Source: Dreissena polymorpha (Eukaryota > Mollusca > Bivalvia > Myida > Dreissenidae). Taken from it: DNA of 64,000 bases. The notes under the pieces are model-generated. The model was not told the DNA's origin. It was given only the letters and a program-made list of their open reading frames with translations, and did not search any database. Shown one piece after another: positions 52,089 through 63,947 of the stretch (within the stretch, counting starts at the first letter, position 1; every line of letters starts with the position of its first letter). Made by a program: the position numbers and the translations under genes. The DNA lies in contig NC_068355.1 of assembly GCF_020536995.1 (NCBI RefSeq), forward strand, positions 4,881,764 through 4,945,763, in the 5' to 3' direction.

Positions 52089-52786
52089 AACCAGGTTTTC
52101 CGAAGGAAAAAACTGGTTATTAGATTGGCGAATGCGGGCGGGCTGGCTGGCTGGCTGGCTGGCGGGCTGGCGGGCTGGCGGAATAAGCTTGTCCGGGCCA
52201 TAACTATGTCGTTCATTGTCAGATTTTAAAATCATTTGGCACATTTGTTCACCATCATTGGACGGTGTGTCGCGCGAAATAATTACGTCGATATCTCCAA
52301 GGTCAAGGTCACACTTTGAGTTCAAAGGTCAAAAATGGCCATAAATGAGCTTGTCCGAGCCATAACTATGTCGTTCATCGTCAGATTTTAAAATCATTTG
52401 GCACATTTGTTCACCATCATTGGACGGTGTGTCGCGCGAGATAATTACGTCGATATCTCCAAGGTCAAGGTCACACTTTGAGTTCAAAGGTCAAAAATGG
52501 CCATAAATGAGCTTGTCCTGGCCATAACTATGTCATTCATTGTGAGATTTTAAAATCATTTGGCACATTTGTTCACCATCATGGGACGGTGTGTCCCACG
52601 AAAGAATCACGTCAATATCTCCAATGTCAAGGTCGCCACGACTAAAAATAGATTTAAAAAAAAAAAAAATTACAAAGGGGGTTAATTTTTTTTGGTCATT
52701 TCAAAAGTTCAGTTTGAGTTTTCTCCCTTTATCAGATTTTTTTTTCACAATGAAAACCTGGTTTTGTGACAATTTTGTCCCTTGTT
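52089..52786 (+). mobile_element. Helentron-like non-autonomous element, family P, copy 2
   Basis: The 5' end AACCAGGTTTTCCGAAGGAA can fold with GGAAAAAACTGGTT. A (GGCT/GGCG)n microsatellite follows at 52137-52180. Then come units of exactly 162 bp (starts at 52198, 52360 and 52522, marked by CCATAACTATGTC). The 3' end carries GAAAACCTGGTT, the GACAATTTTGTC hairpin and CCTTGTT. Each unit holds AAGGTCAAGGTCA. Confidence 0.8.
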
Positions 52787-53659
52787 ATAATAGTGTAGTT
52801 CTTCTTCAGATAAGCGCCTAAGGATCCACGGCCCTCTTGTCTGAAAGTATTCCAGTAACATATAGTAAATTATTAATAAAGTAAAACTTGAAATAAACAC
52901 TTCTCACCCGGCTTCGGCGTAATGCTTTTATTAGCTCATCTATTTAAAAAAAATTATGAGCTATTGTCATCACCTTGGCGTCGGCGTCCGGTTAAGTTTT
53001 GTGTTTAGGTCCACTTTTCTCATAAAGTATCAAAGCTATTGCATTCATACTTGGTACACTTACTTACTATCATGAGGGGACTGGGCACGCAAAGTAAGAT
53101 AACTCTGGCGTGCATTTTGACAGAATAATGTGCCCCTTTTATACTTAGAAAATTGAAAATTTGATTAAGTTTTGTGTTTAGGACCACTTTATTCCTAAAG
53201 TATCAAAGCTATTGCTTTCATAGTTATTGAAATTGTGTTGGATTTGTGTCACTTTGACACAACTTTGTTTTAGTTTTAAATGGGATTATTGTTCCACCCT
53301 GCCCTTTCTAAATCAGGCCAATAGTATTGACCTGGTATTCTTTATTTTAAAATATTTTTTATGAGAGAATGACGTTAGTCAACCATTTACATTCTTCAGA
53401 TTCTTAATATATTCATATTTTATAGCAGTTTTAATTTAATATGAAAGGACGAGGCTGTACAGTAACCCGGGTATGTTGGCTGCATTGCACCCCCTCCTTT
53501 CCACTCTGACACCCGCCCTTCTCCTTCAAACTCGAAGAACCATGTTAGACAGGAGTGCACGGTGCAGGGTCATACACCTTGCAAACCCATTTTAGCCCTT
53601 TCAAGGGTATTACCAACTCTGTGGTTCTATAATTAACTTTAAACTAGCCATATATAGGG

Positions 53660-53925
53660 TTATAATATATAATGTACACATGCACATTTATTTGTGAGTA
53701 TGATTTCCTAACTTCCATTTAAATTGTTTCTTTGCTTATATAGCAAAAGAGGTACTTTTGTACCATTTTTACCCTGTTCATCCCCTATATATAATAAGAT
53801 ATAATGTATACATGTACATTTATTTGTTTGTTTGATTTCTTAACTTCCATTGAAATTGTTTCTTTGCTTATATAGCAATAGAGGTACTTTGGTACCATTT
53901 TACCCTGTTTATCCCCTATATATTT
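53660..53925. repeat. 132-bp tandem duplication
   Basis: Two copies with AATTGTTTCTTTGCTTATAT then AGCAAAAGAGGTACTTTTGT / AGCAATAGAGGTACTTTGGT and CCTGTT(C/T)ATCCCCTATATA, within the 2.75-kb insertion. Confidence 0.88.
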
Positions 53926-54859
53926 AGTATTATAGGTTGGATAAGGGCATCTTGTGGGTTTTCTCTGCATTTTAATGTGATTTGGCACTCCTTTGACCAA
54001 TTCCTTTTACAGGATAACTTTAGTATTACAATACCTTTTTTTTTTTTTAGCTATGTTTCTCCATTTATAATTTCTTTTTACCGTGCACTCCCTCTGGTCT
54101 AGGGGACACAACCTTAATACAACCTTCATACAACTTCTCCACCACAATTACCTCCCATGTATTCATTTGTACCCATGCTGACTCATACCGTCCACACCAG
54201 CCTACACTTCCAATACTCCCCTTCTTTTAAACCCCTCAGGGTGGCATCATGTATTTTACTTATTAATAAATGCTTGCAGTTTTGTACATATTGTACATAC
54301 TTGTTATCTTAGTTATATAGAATCCTCTTTGCTTTGTTTAATTTTTAACTGTAAATTTAATTGTTTTACCTCATAATTCTTAAGTCAGTGGCCCTATAAA
54401 GGTAACCGTTTTTGGCGACAAGTAAGTAATTAATTGTAATATATTAATATTACTATTGACTTTCTTTTAAATATTGTCTTAACGCCTGTCTGGAGGGACA
54501 TTTCTCCTTCATAGCCCAATACTCTGTTTCATACAGACTGGGTCTTATGTTGGAGCATTACGGCTATATTCCCTGTCTGCAAGTGTTCAACATTGTGCCA
54601 CATAAACTAATACACACTAGTTACAATACAAAATATATATTAACTAAAACTAAATAACAATTACCAATTACAGTTTTTTTTTCTGTTTTATTTATATATA
54701 ATTGCATGTTTACATGCAAATCCGCCTTCTCTTATCAGAGCTATTAAATCAGGCTCTCTATTCCCTATTATTTAATGTTCCTAAATCCTTATATATTTCC
54801 ATCACTCAGAGTTCTTTGTATAGCATATTACTCCAACACCAACTTCCCATCCATCCATT

Positions 54860-55240
54860 GATTTACAACATAGTGGCAATGTTAAACCACTTTGTGATCT
54901 GTAAAATTTTAATTATTAATAATTATTTCCTATTTCATACATATTACCACAGGAGTTTGAAATTCTATCAATATAGCTAATCTAATGGCTAAATAAAAAA
55001 AATATACCCCTATATTGTATAAAGACTATATATGTATAAAGATATAGTCTTTATACTATATAGGTTTTTTTATTTATTTAGCCATTAGATTAGCTATATT
55101 GATAGAATTTCAAACTGCTGTGATATTACATATCCGTGTAATCCTTTTCTTTCCAAGAAACATAAAATTAAAGAATAATTATGTTAATTTCAACAATTAA
55201 ATCACAGATCACAAAGTTTTAAAGACTCCCAACAATCCCA
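54860..55240. repeat. ~380-bp inverted repeat (hairpin)
   Basis: The inner arms (GAAATTCTATCAATATAGCT, AATCTAATGGCTAAATAAA and complement) pair over about 70 bases around a centre near 55038. Outer blocks CACTTTGTGATCTGT and ACAGATCACAAAGT pair again about 310 bp apart, with looser sequence between. Confidence 0.88.
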
Positions 55241-57028
55241 TTGCAGTATATCTGAACAATGGGTCTAGTAAAGATGATGCACATATAACAGTATGTGTTT
55301 TCACCATCTTTACTTATAAAAATTGGGCTATTCTCTCTCTCTCTCTTTCCTTTAAAAAAACATCCAATAACAATATCATATTTATAATAATAATTGGTAA
55401 GAAGTATAGCAACATAACATAAACATAGTAATTTATTAATAGAAAACAAGTCATGAATTTCTTTAAAATCCAAGTTCTTTTGGATGTAATTATCCTTTTT
55501 CTTTCATTTCTATATTTTCTTCAAAATTATTATTGTTTACATCCTGAATAGTGCAATGTCAAGGTCGTCCGCCGTGGTAAAATTTATTTTAAAACGGATT
55601 GACCTATTTGTAATTTTTAATAAGAAATTTCGGCCAATCAGCGCCATCGTTATAAAAGCCTATTAACCAATACAAACGCCGCTTTTTAACAGCGTTAGGC
55701 TCAGCCAATGTGCAGTTTATAATGAGTATTGCATTTATATCCCATCTAATTTAGTTATAAGTAAAGGTATTTTTTAATTTACTGGATTTTTATTAAAGCA
55801 CCGCACCAAAACTGCAAATTTTTTTTTTATCAATGGTACAGCCCAGAAAAATCGGGCTGTCCATTTTATGGCCGTTTTCGACCTTTTTATGCAGAGTTTT
55901 ATGTTAAGCAGTGTGCTCGGGCATGGTTTATTAACCGAAGTCCCGAGGGTAAACAACCCCATTTGTCAGTATTGCTTTCATACTTGCGACACTTACTGAC
56001 TATCATAAGGGGACTGTGCAGGCAAAGTTATGTCACTCTGACTGGCATTTTGACAGAATTATGGCTCCTTTATAGAAAATTGAAAATTTCGTTAGGTTTG
56101 TGTTTTAGGCCGCTTTACTCCTAAAGTATCATAGCTATTGATTTCAGACTTGGAACACTCACAAACTATCATAAGGGGACTGTACGGAACAAGTTGCATA
56201 AATCTGGTTGTCATTTTGAATTATGGCCCTTTTTTGACTTAGTAACTTTGAATATATGGTTAAATTTTGTGTTTACATCCACTTTACTTCTAAATTATCA
56301 AGGCTGTTGCTTTCAAACTTCAAATACTTTTATACTATCATGAGGGTACTGTACCTGGCAAGTTGAATTTTACCATGACCTTGAATGACTGACTCTCAAT
56401 GTCAAATTATTAAATTTTGCAAAAATTGCAATGACTTCGTTATTTATGATCAGATTTGATTGATACTTTGACAAAACAACTCGTACATGACATACTACAA
56501 TAGACGCCACCCAAACCATCCCCAATGCCCCCCGACCCCCCCCCCCCCCAAAAAAAAAATCTTATAAATGACCACACCCTCACACTATACCCCCCCCCCC
56601 CCCGACCCCCCACCCCCCCCCCCATTTTTTATTTGGAAACATTGTTAAAAAAAATATTTTTTATTATTTTATTGTTGAAAGACCGTCCAACTATCCCACC
56701 CAAGAATCCCCCCTCCCCCCCCCCCCCCAAAAAAAATAAATTATTTTGTTTTTGCATTTTTATTTCTTATTTTGGAAGATAATGTAATAAATGACCGCAC
56801 CCCCACACTATACACCCCTCTCCACCCCACCCATTAATCTTTTTTATTGAAGTATTGAGATAGTTCCCTTCACCTTTAAAAAGAAAAATAGATGAGCGGT
56901 CTGCATCCGCAAGGCGGTGCTCTTGTTAAGGCTTGCGCGCAACAACCTATCAATGTTCCATATACTGGCGTTCAATTGATATTTCATACAGACAACGTCA
57001 GTGACAAAGGCTTACGAAAAGGTTCATT

Positions 57029-57291
57029 TGTGTCGTGTTCTGAGAAAACTGGGCTTAATGCATGTACGTAAAGTGTCATCCCAGATTAGCCTGTGCAGTC
57101 CGCACAGGATAATCAGGGACGACACTTTCCGCCTAAACTGGATTTTCGGTAAGGAAGGACTTCCTTGAAACTAAAAATACCATAAAAGCGGAAAGTTTCG
57201 TCCCTGATTAGCCTGTGCGGACTGCACAGGCTAATCTGGGACGACACTTTACGCACATGTATTATGCCCAGTTTTCTCAGAACGCGACTCA
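57029..57291. mobile_element. double-hairpin MITE, nearly consensus
   Basis: Both hairpins intact; ends TGTGTCGTGTTCTGAGAAAA and TTTTCTCAGAACGCGACTCA. CATTT on both sides fits a short target duplication. This copy and 49933-50194 are good models for the family. Confidence 0.95.
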
Positions 57292-57722
57292 TTTAATGTG
57301 CAACAACTTCCCATCGCAATATATGCTTAGATATTTAATTAGAAATAACTTTATGCCTTTAGTTGTAATTAGTTTGTTTAAGTTACCGATTCCCAAAACG
57401 TGAAAATGCAATTTTGGAGTTGGAAAATAAAAAGTTACACTTTACGTTTTCCAGTAAATCCCATTAGAATGTATTGACCAACTTTGATGAAACAAGCTCG
57501 CATGAAAACCAAGAATTTGGGGGAAGTTAGATCACTAATTTACTATTGCTGAAAAAATAAACCACATAATTCTTCTCCATAACTTCTGTACAGATGTAAG
57601 TATTTTGCAGACACTTTGTTACTAGAAAACCTTGTGTTGGATCGAAGAGTTAATTAAATAATAAAAGTATATTGCCATATAACGTGTTGTATTAGTGAAT
57701 TTTCAAGTTCAAATTATGCATA
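57292..57722. other. No gene seen
   Basis: AT-rich, no recognised feature. Confidence 0.4.
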
Positions 57723-57925
57723 CGAGTCGGTTATTGGGAAATTCGGGCTTAATGCATGTGCGCAAAGTATCGTCCCAGATTAGCCTGTGCAGCTCGACAA
57801 GGCTAATCATGAAAGATACTTATCGCATTTGTTCGTTTAAAGGAAGCCGCTTCTACACCAAAAACCATTTCTCGGTGGAAAGTATCGTAGACTGGAAAGT
57901 ATCGTAGACTGTAAGGACTGCACTG
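57723..57925. mobile_element. double-hairpin MITE, right half decayed
   Basis: GAGTCGGTTATTGGGAAATT, ATGCATGTGCGCAAAGTATC and GTCCCAGATTAGCCTGTGCA are present. The right arm is reduced to a 17-bp tandem duplication (GGAAAGTATCGTAGACT twice). Confidence 0.8.
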
Positions 57926-58686
57926 TTCACTCGCTCGCTTTTCAGTCACATTCGTGGTTTCGAACGTATTTTCGTTGGTGATAACGTTCGTTTGTGTGCT
58001 CTGTGTGCTCTGTTTTTTGGCTCGTTTTTTCGTTCGTTTGTTCGCTCGCTTTGATCCCGTTTTGTTTGCTTGAGACTGTGTGATCAGAGAATTTGACTTA
58101 GAGTGCGCGACAAAAGTCAGTGATCAGAATTTATGAGACGAGAGCGACCCGGATGCGCCTGGTCGGATTTTGTTTGACCGGAGACACACGAACGTTTCTT
58201 TATTATGATATGCTAGTTATTTTCAGCTGATTACACGTGCGTATAAATAAGCTAACACTGTTCTGGAGTAAGAATTTAGTTTGGAACGCAATGTTCGTTC
58301 TTTTTGCTTGGGAGACAACTTCCAACAACATTCGATGATTAGACATGTCAGTTACTGCCCTTGGCACTGTTAGAATTCACTGAGTGATATTAACCGTCAG
58401 TGATTCTGAAGTTCCAAATTCAGTTGACGCTCGACGTTGTATTCGATACAGCTTACTGAATATTAATATTACAAGAAGAGAGCGCATTAGGACACGTGCA
58501 AGAAAACGGACACGTTAACCGCTGATGAATGTGGATAAAATACACATGCACGAAAGCGGAACAAATGCACGCTGAATAAAGCCGATATAATTCATAAAAA
58601 ACAATTCTTGAACTCGAGGTCGCACCGGGATTGCAAAAATGCTGGAATTATTGAAGATCTCGAGTTACTCTTTTTTTTTTAAGTGT
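57926..58686. other. No gene seen; TTCG/GTTT-rich low complexity
   Basis: 57930-58075 is rich in CGTTCGTTTG/GCTCGCTT words. No exon is recognised. Confidence 0.4.
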
Positions 58687-58916
58687 TTAATCCATGTATG
58701 CCTAGGGTCTAGAAAAAAGGCCTTGGCAAACAGCGTAGACCCAGATGAGACGCCGCATGATGCGGCGTCTCATCAGGGTCTGAGCTGTTTGCTTAAAGGA
58801 ATTTCTGTAAGAAATATTATAAACATAGAAATAAATATACTAGACATCCCTAATTTTGTAAATAAATTGATGCAATTTAGAAGGATGGGAGAGTCCACTA
58901 GGCATAAATGGGTTAA
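58687..58916 (+). mobile_element. piggyBac-like MITE copy 8
   Basis: TTAATCCATGTATGCCTAGG to CACTAGGCATAAATGGGTTAA with an intact hairpin. The 152-codon ORF around it is mostly MITE sequence. Confidence 0.93.
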
Positions 58917-59482
58917 CCACCGAAGTTATTATCAATGCCGATATGAATACTTCTGTTCATTTATAATTGTACCATTTAACAATGGTATAAGTATGATACA
59001 TTGGCAGAGTTGTCAGTCTTTTAAGTGTAGATCACCTGAGAACATTTTGAAATTGTGGGTGTGTAACATCATATGGTGGACCTCTACAAAGTACTGACAA
59101 TAATCCCCCTGGAGTCATATGGGTACTTGTTTTCCTTATATAAAGTAAACACTATTAATTTTTAGCTCATCTATTTAAAAAAAAAATAATTATGAGCTAT
59201 TGTCATCACCTTGGCGTCGGCGTTGGCGTCGGCGTTGGCGTCGGCGTCATCGTTGGCGTCGGCGTCCGGTTAAGTTTTGCGTTTAGGTCGACTTTTCTCA
59301 GAAAGTATCAATGCTATTGCATTCAAACTTGGTACTATCATGAGGGGACTGGGCAGGCAAAGTAAGATAACTCTGGCGTGCATTTTGACAGAATTATGTG
59401 CCCTTTTTATACTTAGAAAATTGAAAATTTTGGTTAAGTTTTGTGTATATGTCCATTTTATTCCTTAAGTATCAAAGCTATT

Positions 59483-60555
59483 CAGCGTCGTAGCCACGCT
59501 GAGGCACACCGAGGCAGCTGCCTCGGCTAAAATTTGCAGAGCAAAGTTGAGATTACATGGAAAAAAAGGGAAATTTATGTCAAAGAATAAAATCTATATA
59601 AGAAATTGAGGCAATTTAATTAATTTTAGACACTATGATATTCACAAAGAAATATTATCATCGAGTACAATTGTTCCTTTTAAGGGAGATAATTATTTAA
59701 ATTTAATAACTTCAAATGATGCCAAAATGGTTCAGCAAAATGATTTGGAAAATCCGTAAACATTGTATTAAACAAAGCGTCGCACTGTACACTTCGATGC
59801 TATAATCATGGTGGACATCGGAACGTACCGAGCTAGAATCGGGTGTTTTACGGCCAGGTCTGGGTCTATTTAGGACCTAGACACACTTCAGGCGGTTGGC
59901 GTTTTCGGCTTTATTGGTATTGTCCTCTTTATGGCCGGCGTCGAGTTAAATCCGGGACCGTTTCAGGTGGTACGAATCTGTGTTTACACTAGAATTTTAA
60001 AATTATGATACCCCGCGTATTTATCTATTTTTGATATAAAGAAGTTCAAGTCTTTTCTTTTTTATAGTCAATGTAGTTGATGATAGACCTGACAGAACAT
60101 GATGACGCAGCGCTAAAACAAAATATTACACAAGAAAATTGAAAAAAAATGGCCAGAAACTTTACTAATTTATGTTAAATATTTGCACTCCTCATGATAA
60201 TCAATATGTTCCTGAAACGCAATCGATAACGCGTCAGACTCTGGATCCATTGACCACTATTATATAGTTAAGGTTGTTACATCAATGTCAATTCATACAC
60301 CGTTTATGGCAACATAATCTAAAATTGAGAATAAACTTGAAGCAGATTTGTTTGTTAACTTTATTGATACTAAACGGTCATATGTAGCGTCCACGATTCC
60401 GATAATTGAGTATAAAATATGGTTTAAATGGCCTTAAAAACGCACCAGAGATGTTCTAGGTATAAAAAAATCCGGGGTGGGGCATCCCCCCTGGACTCCC
60501 CTAAAATGACCTATGATACTGCCTCGGCTAAAAGTTGGGTCTGGCTACGCAACTG
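59483..60555. mobile_element. 1.07-kb insertion with hAT-like ends
   Basis: CTATT stands on both sides (59478-59482 and 60556-60560). Ends CAGCGTCGTAGCCACGC and GTCTGGCTACGCAACTG form an imperfect inverted repeat, and GAGGCAGCTGCCTCGGCTAA / TGCCTCGGCTAAAAGTT recur inside both ends. The element is non-autonomous and carries a LINE-like fragment with a 2A motif. A 5-bp duplication is shorter than the usual 8 bp of hAT, so the class is open. Confidence 0.65.
59808..59960 (+). pseudogene. 2A-like leader fragment of a LINE-type ORF
   Basis: From the ATG at 59808 the frame reads MVDIGTYRARIGCFTARSGS, has a stop at 59871-59873, and goes on in the same frame to GFIGIVLFMAGVELNPGP at 59907-59960. The xVExNPGP end is the ribosome-skipping 2A motif, which sits at the N-terminus of ORFs in some CR1- and L2-like LINEs of invertebrates; the usual GDVE is AGVE here. 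No reverse transcriptase follows. It is a short relic inside the 1.07-kb insertion. Confidence 0.55.
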
Positions 60556-61786
60556 CTATTGCTTTCATACTTGCAACACTTACTAACTATCATAAGGGGA
60601 CTGTGCAGGCAAAGTTATGTAACTCTGACTGGCATTTTGACAGAATTATGTGCCCTTTTTATACTTAGAAAATTGAAAATTTGGTTAAGTTTTGTGTTTA
60701 GGTGCACTTTATTCCTACAGTATCAAAGCTATTGCTTTCATACTTGCAACACTTATGAACTATCATAAGGGGACTGTGCAGGCAAAGTTATGTAACTCTG
60801 ACTGGCATTTGGACGGAATTATGGGCCCTTTATACTTAGAAAATTGAACAATTGGTTAAGTTTTGTGTTTTGGTCCACTTTACCCCTAAAGTATCATAGA
60901 TATTGCATTCATACTTGGAACACTCGCAAACTATCATAAGGGTACAGTTAAAGGACAAGTTGCATAACTCTGGTTGTCATTTTTACGGAATTATGGCCCT
61001 TTTTTGACTTAGTAACTTTGAATATATGGTTAAATTTTGTGTTTCGATCCACTTTACTTCTAAAGTATCAAGGCTATTGCTTTCAAACTTCAAATACTTT
61101 CATGCTATCATGAGGTTACTGTACCTGGCAAGTTGAATTTTACCTTGACCTTTGAATGACCTTGACTCTCAAGGTCAAATTATTAAATTTTGCTAAAATT
61201 GCCATAACTTCTTTATTTATGATTAGATTTGATTGATACTTTGACAAAACCACTCTTACCTGACATACCACAATAGACTCCACCCAAACCATTCCCCGTG
61301 CCCCCCCGCCCCCCCCCGAATCCACCCCCCCCCTATTTTTTTTTAAAGATCATCTCACAAATGACCACCACACCCTCACACTTTATCCATCCCCACCCCC
61401 CCCCCCCAATTTTTTTTAACGGAAAAAACCCCACAAATATTTATTTTTATTATTTTATTTTTGAAATACCGTCCAACCATCGCACCCAAGAATCCCCCCC
61501 CACCCTTCCCCCCCCACCCCGAATTTTTTTTGTTTTGCATTTTTTTTTTCGCATTTTTGGAAGAGAATGTAATAAATGTCCACACCCACACACTATACAC
61601 CCCTCTTCACTCCACCCCTCCCTCCTTTGTGATTGAAATTGAGAGTCCCTTCACCTTTCAAAAGAAAATAGATGAGCGGTCTGCTCCCGCAAGGCGGTGC
61701 TCTTGTTTTACACAGTCTCGAAGTTCAGAAGTTTATTTTGTGAAAGTCAAATCTCCAGTGTCCCGAGTTTTTCCAAATCGTGCCCA

Positions 61787-61863
61787 AGCGGATTGCACAG
61801 GCTAATCTGGGAGGGCACTTTACGCACATGCATTATGCCCAGTTTTCTCAGAACACGGCTCAA
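61787..61863. mobile_element. double-hairpin MITE, right end only
   Basis: GCGGATTGCACAGGCTAATC, CACTTTACGCACATGCATTA and GTTTTCTCAGAACACGGCTCA. Confidence 0.88.
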
Positions 61864-61920
61864 TTATATTTAATGTCAGATTTCAGTTGTTTTGATTGTT
61901 GTTTAATGTTCATAACTTAT

Positions 61921-62760
61921 TTTTAGCTCATCTATTTTTTGGAAAAAAAAATGAGCTATTGTCATCACGTTGGCGTCGGCGTCAGTGTCGGCGTCGGCGT
62001 TGGTGTCGGCGTCCGGTTAAGCTTTGCGTTTAGGTACACTTTTCTCATAAAGTATCAATGCTATTGCATTCAAACTTAGTACACTTACTTTCTATCATCA
62101 GGGGACTGGGCAGGCAAAGTTAGATAATTCTGGCTTGCATTTTGACAGAATTATGTGCCCTTTTTAAACTTCGAAAATTGAAAATTTTGGTTAAGTTTTG
62201 TTTTTAGGTCCATTTTATTCCTTAAGTATCAAAGCTATTGCTTTCATACTTGCAACACATACTAACTATCATAAGGGGACTGTGCAGGCAAAGTTATGTA
62301 ACTCTGACTTGCATTTTGACAGAATTATGTGCCCCTTTTATACTTAGAAAATTGAAAATTTGGTTAAGTTTTGAGTTTAGGTCCACTTTTTTCAAGGCTT
62401 TTTTTTCAAGTATCAAGGCTATTGCTTTTAAACTTTAAATACTTTCATGCTATCATGAGGGTACTGTACCTGGCAAGTTGAATTTTACCTTGACCTTTGA
62501 ATGACCTTGACTCTCAAGGTCAAAATTATTAAATTGTGCTTAAATTGCCATAACTTCTTTATTTATGATTAGATTCGATTGATACTTTGACAAAACAACT
62601 CTTACCTGACATACCACAATTGACTCCGTCCAACCATCCCTCACGCCCCCGAATCCCCCCGAATCTCCCCTCAATCCCCCCATTTTTTTAAATTAAAGAT
62701 CATTTAATAAATGACCACCACACCCTCACACTATACCCACACCCACGCAAAAAGAATTTT
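61921..62760 (+). mobile_element. Helentron-like element, family G, copy C (3' truncated)
   Basis: 5' end TTTTAGCTCATCTATTTTTT with ATGAGCTATTGTCATCACGT, GGCGTC tract, ~173-bp units, then CCCCCGAATC tracts. It breaks off in ACCCACACCCACGCAAAAAG without the 3' hairpin. Confidence 0.78.
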
Positions 62761-63150
62761 ATGCCCGCGGTAGGGTGGCACATAGCAGTTGAACAGTCCG
62801 TCAGTATGTCAGTCAGTCTGTCAGTCAGAAAAAAACTTTAACATTGGCCATAACTTTTTCTCTTTTTAAGATAGCAACTTGATATTTGGCATGCATGTGT
62901 ATCTCATGGAGCTGCACATTTTGAGTGGTGAAAGGTCAAGGTCAAGGTCATCCTTCAAGGTCAAATGTCAAATTTATGGTGTCTGTCCGTCCGAAAACTT
63001 TAACATTGGCCATAACTTTTTCAATATTGAAGATAGCAACTTGATATTTGGCATGCATGTGCATGTCATGGAGCTGAACATTTTGAGTGGTGAAAGGTGA
63101 AGGTGAAGGTCATCCTTCAAGGTCAAATGTCAAATATATGGCGTCTGTCC
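62761..63150 (+). repeat. Tandem repeat with 162-bp unit, two copies
   Basis: CTTTAACATTGGCCATAACT recurs 162 bp apart (62836 and 62998), each followed by AACTTGATATTTGGCATGCA and GGTCATCCTTCAAGGTCAAA. The leader ATGCCCGCGGTAGGGTGGCA CATAGCAGTTGAACAGTCCG looks like the start of an element of this kind. Confidence 0.85.
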
Positions 63151-63947
63151 GTTACGCATGTGTAACTATAATATTGGGATGGGAAGTTTGTTGTTGAAAG
63201 CTGTCGAAATTGAACTGGAACCAAGAAAAATGTAATTTACACACAAAGTCTTAAAATAAGGCTAATCAGAAACTGATTTGTACACCAATGTTTCCCAGGC
63301 TAAGCTATTTTGAAAAGGTGCTTGATTTAATTATCGAGGCTCTGGATTTGTGGATAGGAATTTAGATTCGATCCACGATGCAGTTTTGCAGGGATTCTAG
63401 AAACTATATTTTGCTCCAATGCTGCAACTAAGGGCTTTCCAAGCAACCATTAACCTCCGTGGCAACAATAGCCACTAGCTACCAAAACAGCAGTATACTG
63501 TCTTGGCAACTATATCACTGGCATCAACACCACTCATCTTAGCGACACGATTCTTCTTAGAACGCTGTAATTGATTGACATTGCATTACCATTACCGCTA
63601 CTAATCTAGCGCTTCTTTTGTTGTCAGTCTTCTTTTAAGCATCGTTGTTCTTGGCAACCAAAGTATTTTGTACACCAACTCTATCCCATACGCAATGTCT
63701 TTCTATCAATATACCATTTCTATTTGGCACCTGGAACTTTTCATCTGAACGTAAATAAAAATTATCATATTCTATCAAATGCGTTATTGTTGCACTTAAA
63801 ATGCTCGTCAAAAGTATTCAACACAATTTTGAAGTGATAACAATACATTCGCTAGTAATTCCATCAAATAAGTTATTTTCTCTTCTGTTCAATTTTATGC
63901 TAAAACACGTAGCTTTTTTAAGTAAAAAAAAAAGTGTTTAATAAAGT
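63151..63947. other. No gene seen
   Basis: AT-rich, no recognised feature. Confidence 0.4.

Larger units (their letters stand above)
53223..55969. mobile_element. Unclassified 2.75-kb insertion with 13-bp target duplication
   Basis: TATTGCTTTCATA stands on both sides (53210-53222 and 55970-55982), and removing the insert restores a continuous family G copy. The insert has no recognisable protein. Inside are a 132-bp tandem duplication (about 53660-53925), a large inverted repeat (54860-55240), a CT microsatellite (55331-55347) and a promoter-like stretch with CCAAT motifs and TATAAAAG near 55630-55662. A 13-bp duplication suggests insertion by a retroposition-like mechanism, but no poly(A) tail is clear. 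Confidence 0.7.
52932..56927 (+). mobile_element. Helentron-like element, family G, copy A (split by an insertion)
   Basis: The 5' part (52932-53222) starts TAGCTCATCTATTT and has AATTATGAGCTATTGTCATC and a GGCGTC tract. The 3' part resumes at 55970 with ~173-bp units (CATAAGGGGACTGTGCAGGC), poly-C/poly-A tracts, and the end AAAATAGATGAGCGGTCTGC ATCCGCAAGGCGGTGCTCTTGTT. GCTCATCTATTTT at the 5' end recurs inverted before the 3' hairpin (CCGC-AAG-GCGG). Confidence 0.78.
59161..61707 (+). mobile_element. Helentron-like element, family G, copy B (split by an insertion)
   Basis: 5' end TTTAGCTCATCTATTTAAAA, GGCGTC/GGCGTT tract, then ~173-bp units that continue at 60556 after the insertion, poly-C tracts at 61300-61520, and the end AAAATAGATGAGCGGTCTGC TCCCGCAAGGCGGTGCTCTTGTT. 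Confidence 0.8.

Noticed and set aside
53223-55969. Calling the 2.75-kb insertion a known retroelement class
   Set aside because: No coding remains, no long terminal repeats and no poly(A) tail are visible; only the 13-bp duplication is firm.
56525-56782. Proline-rich ORFs near poly-C tracts (also 61298-61805)
   Set aside because: They are low-complexity readings of the poly-C segments of family G elements.
58639-59097. 152-codon plus-strand ORF
   Set aside because: Most of it is the piggyBac-like MITE at 58687-58916; the same MITE frame appears as ORFs at other copies.
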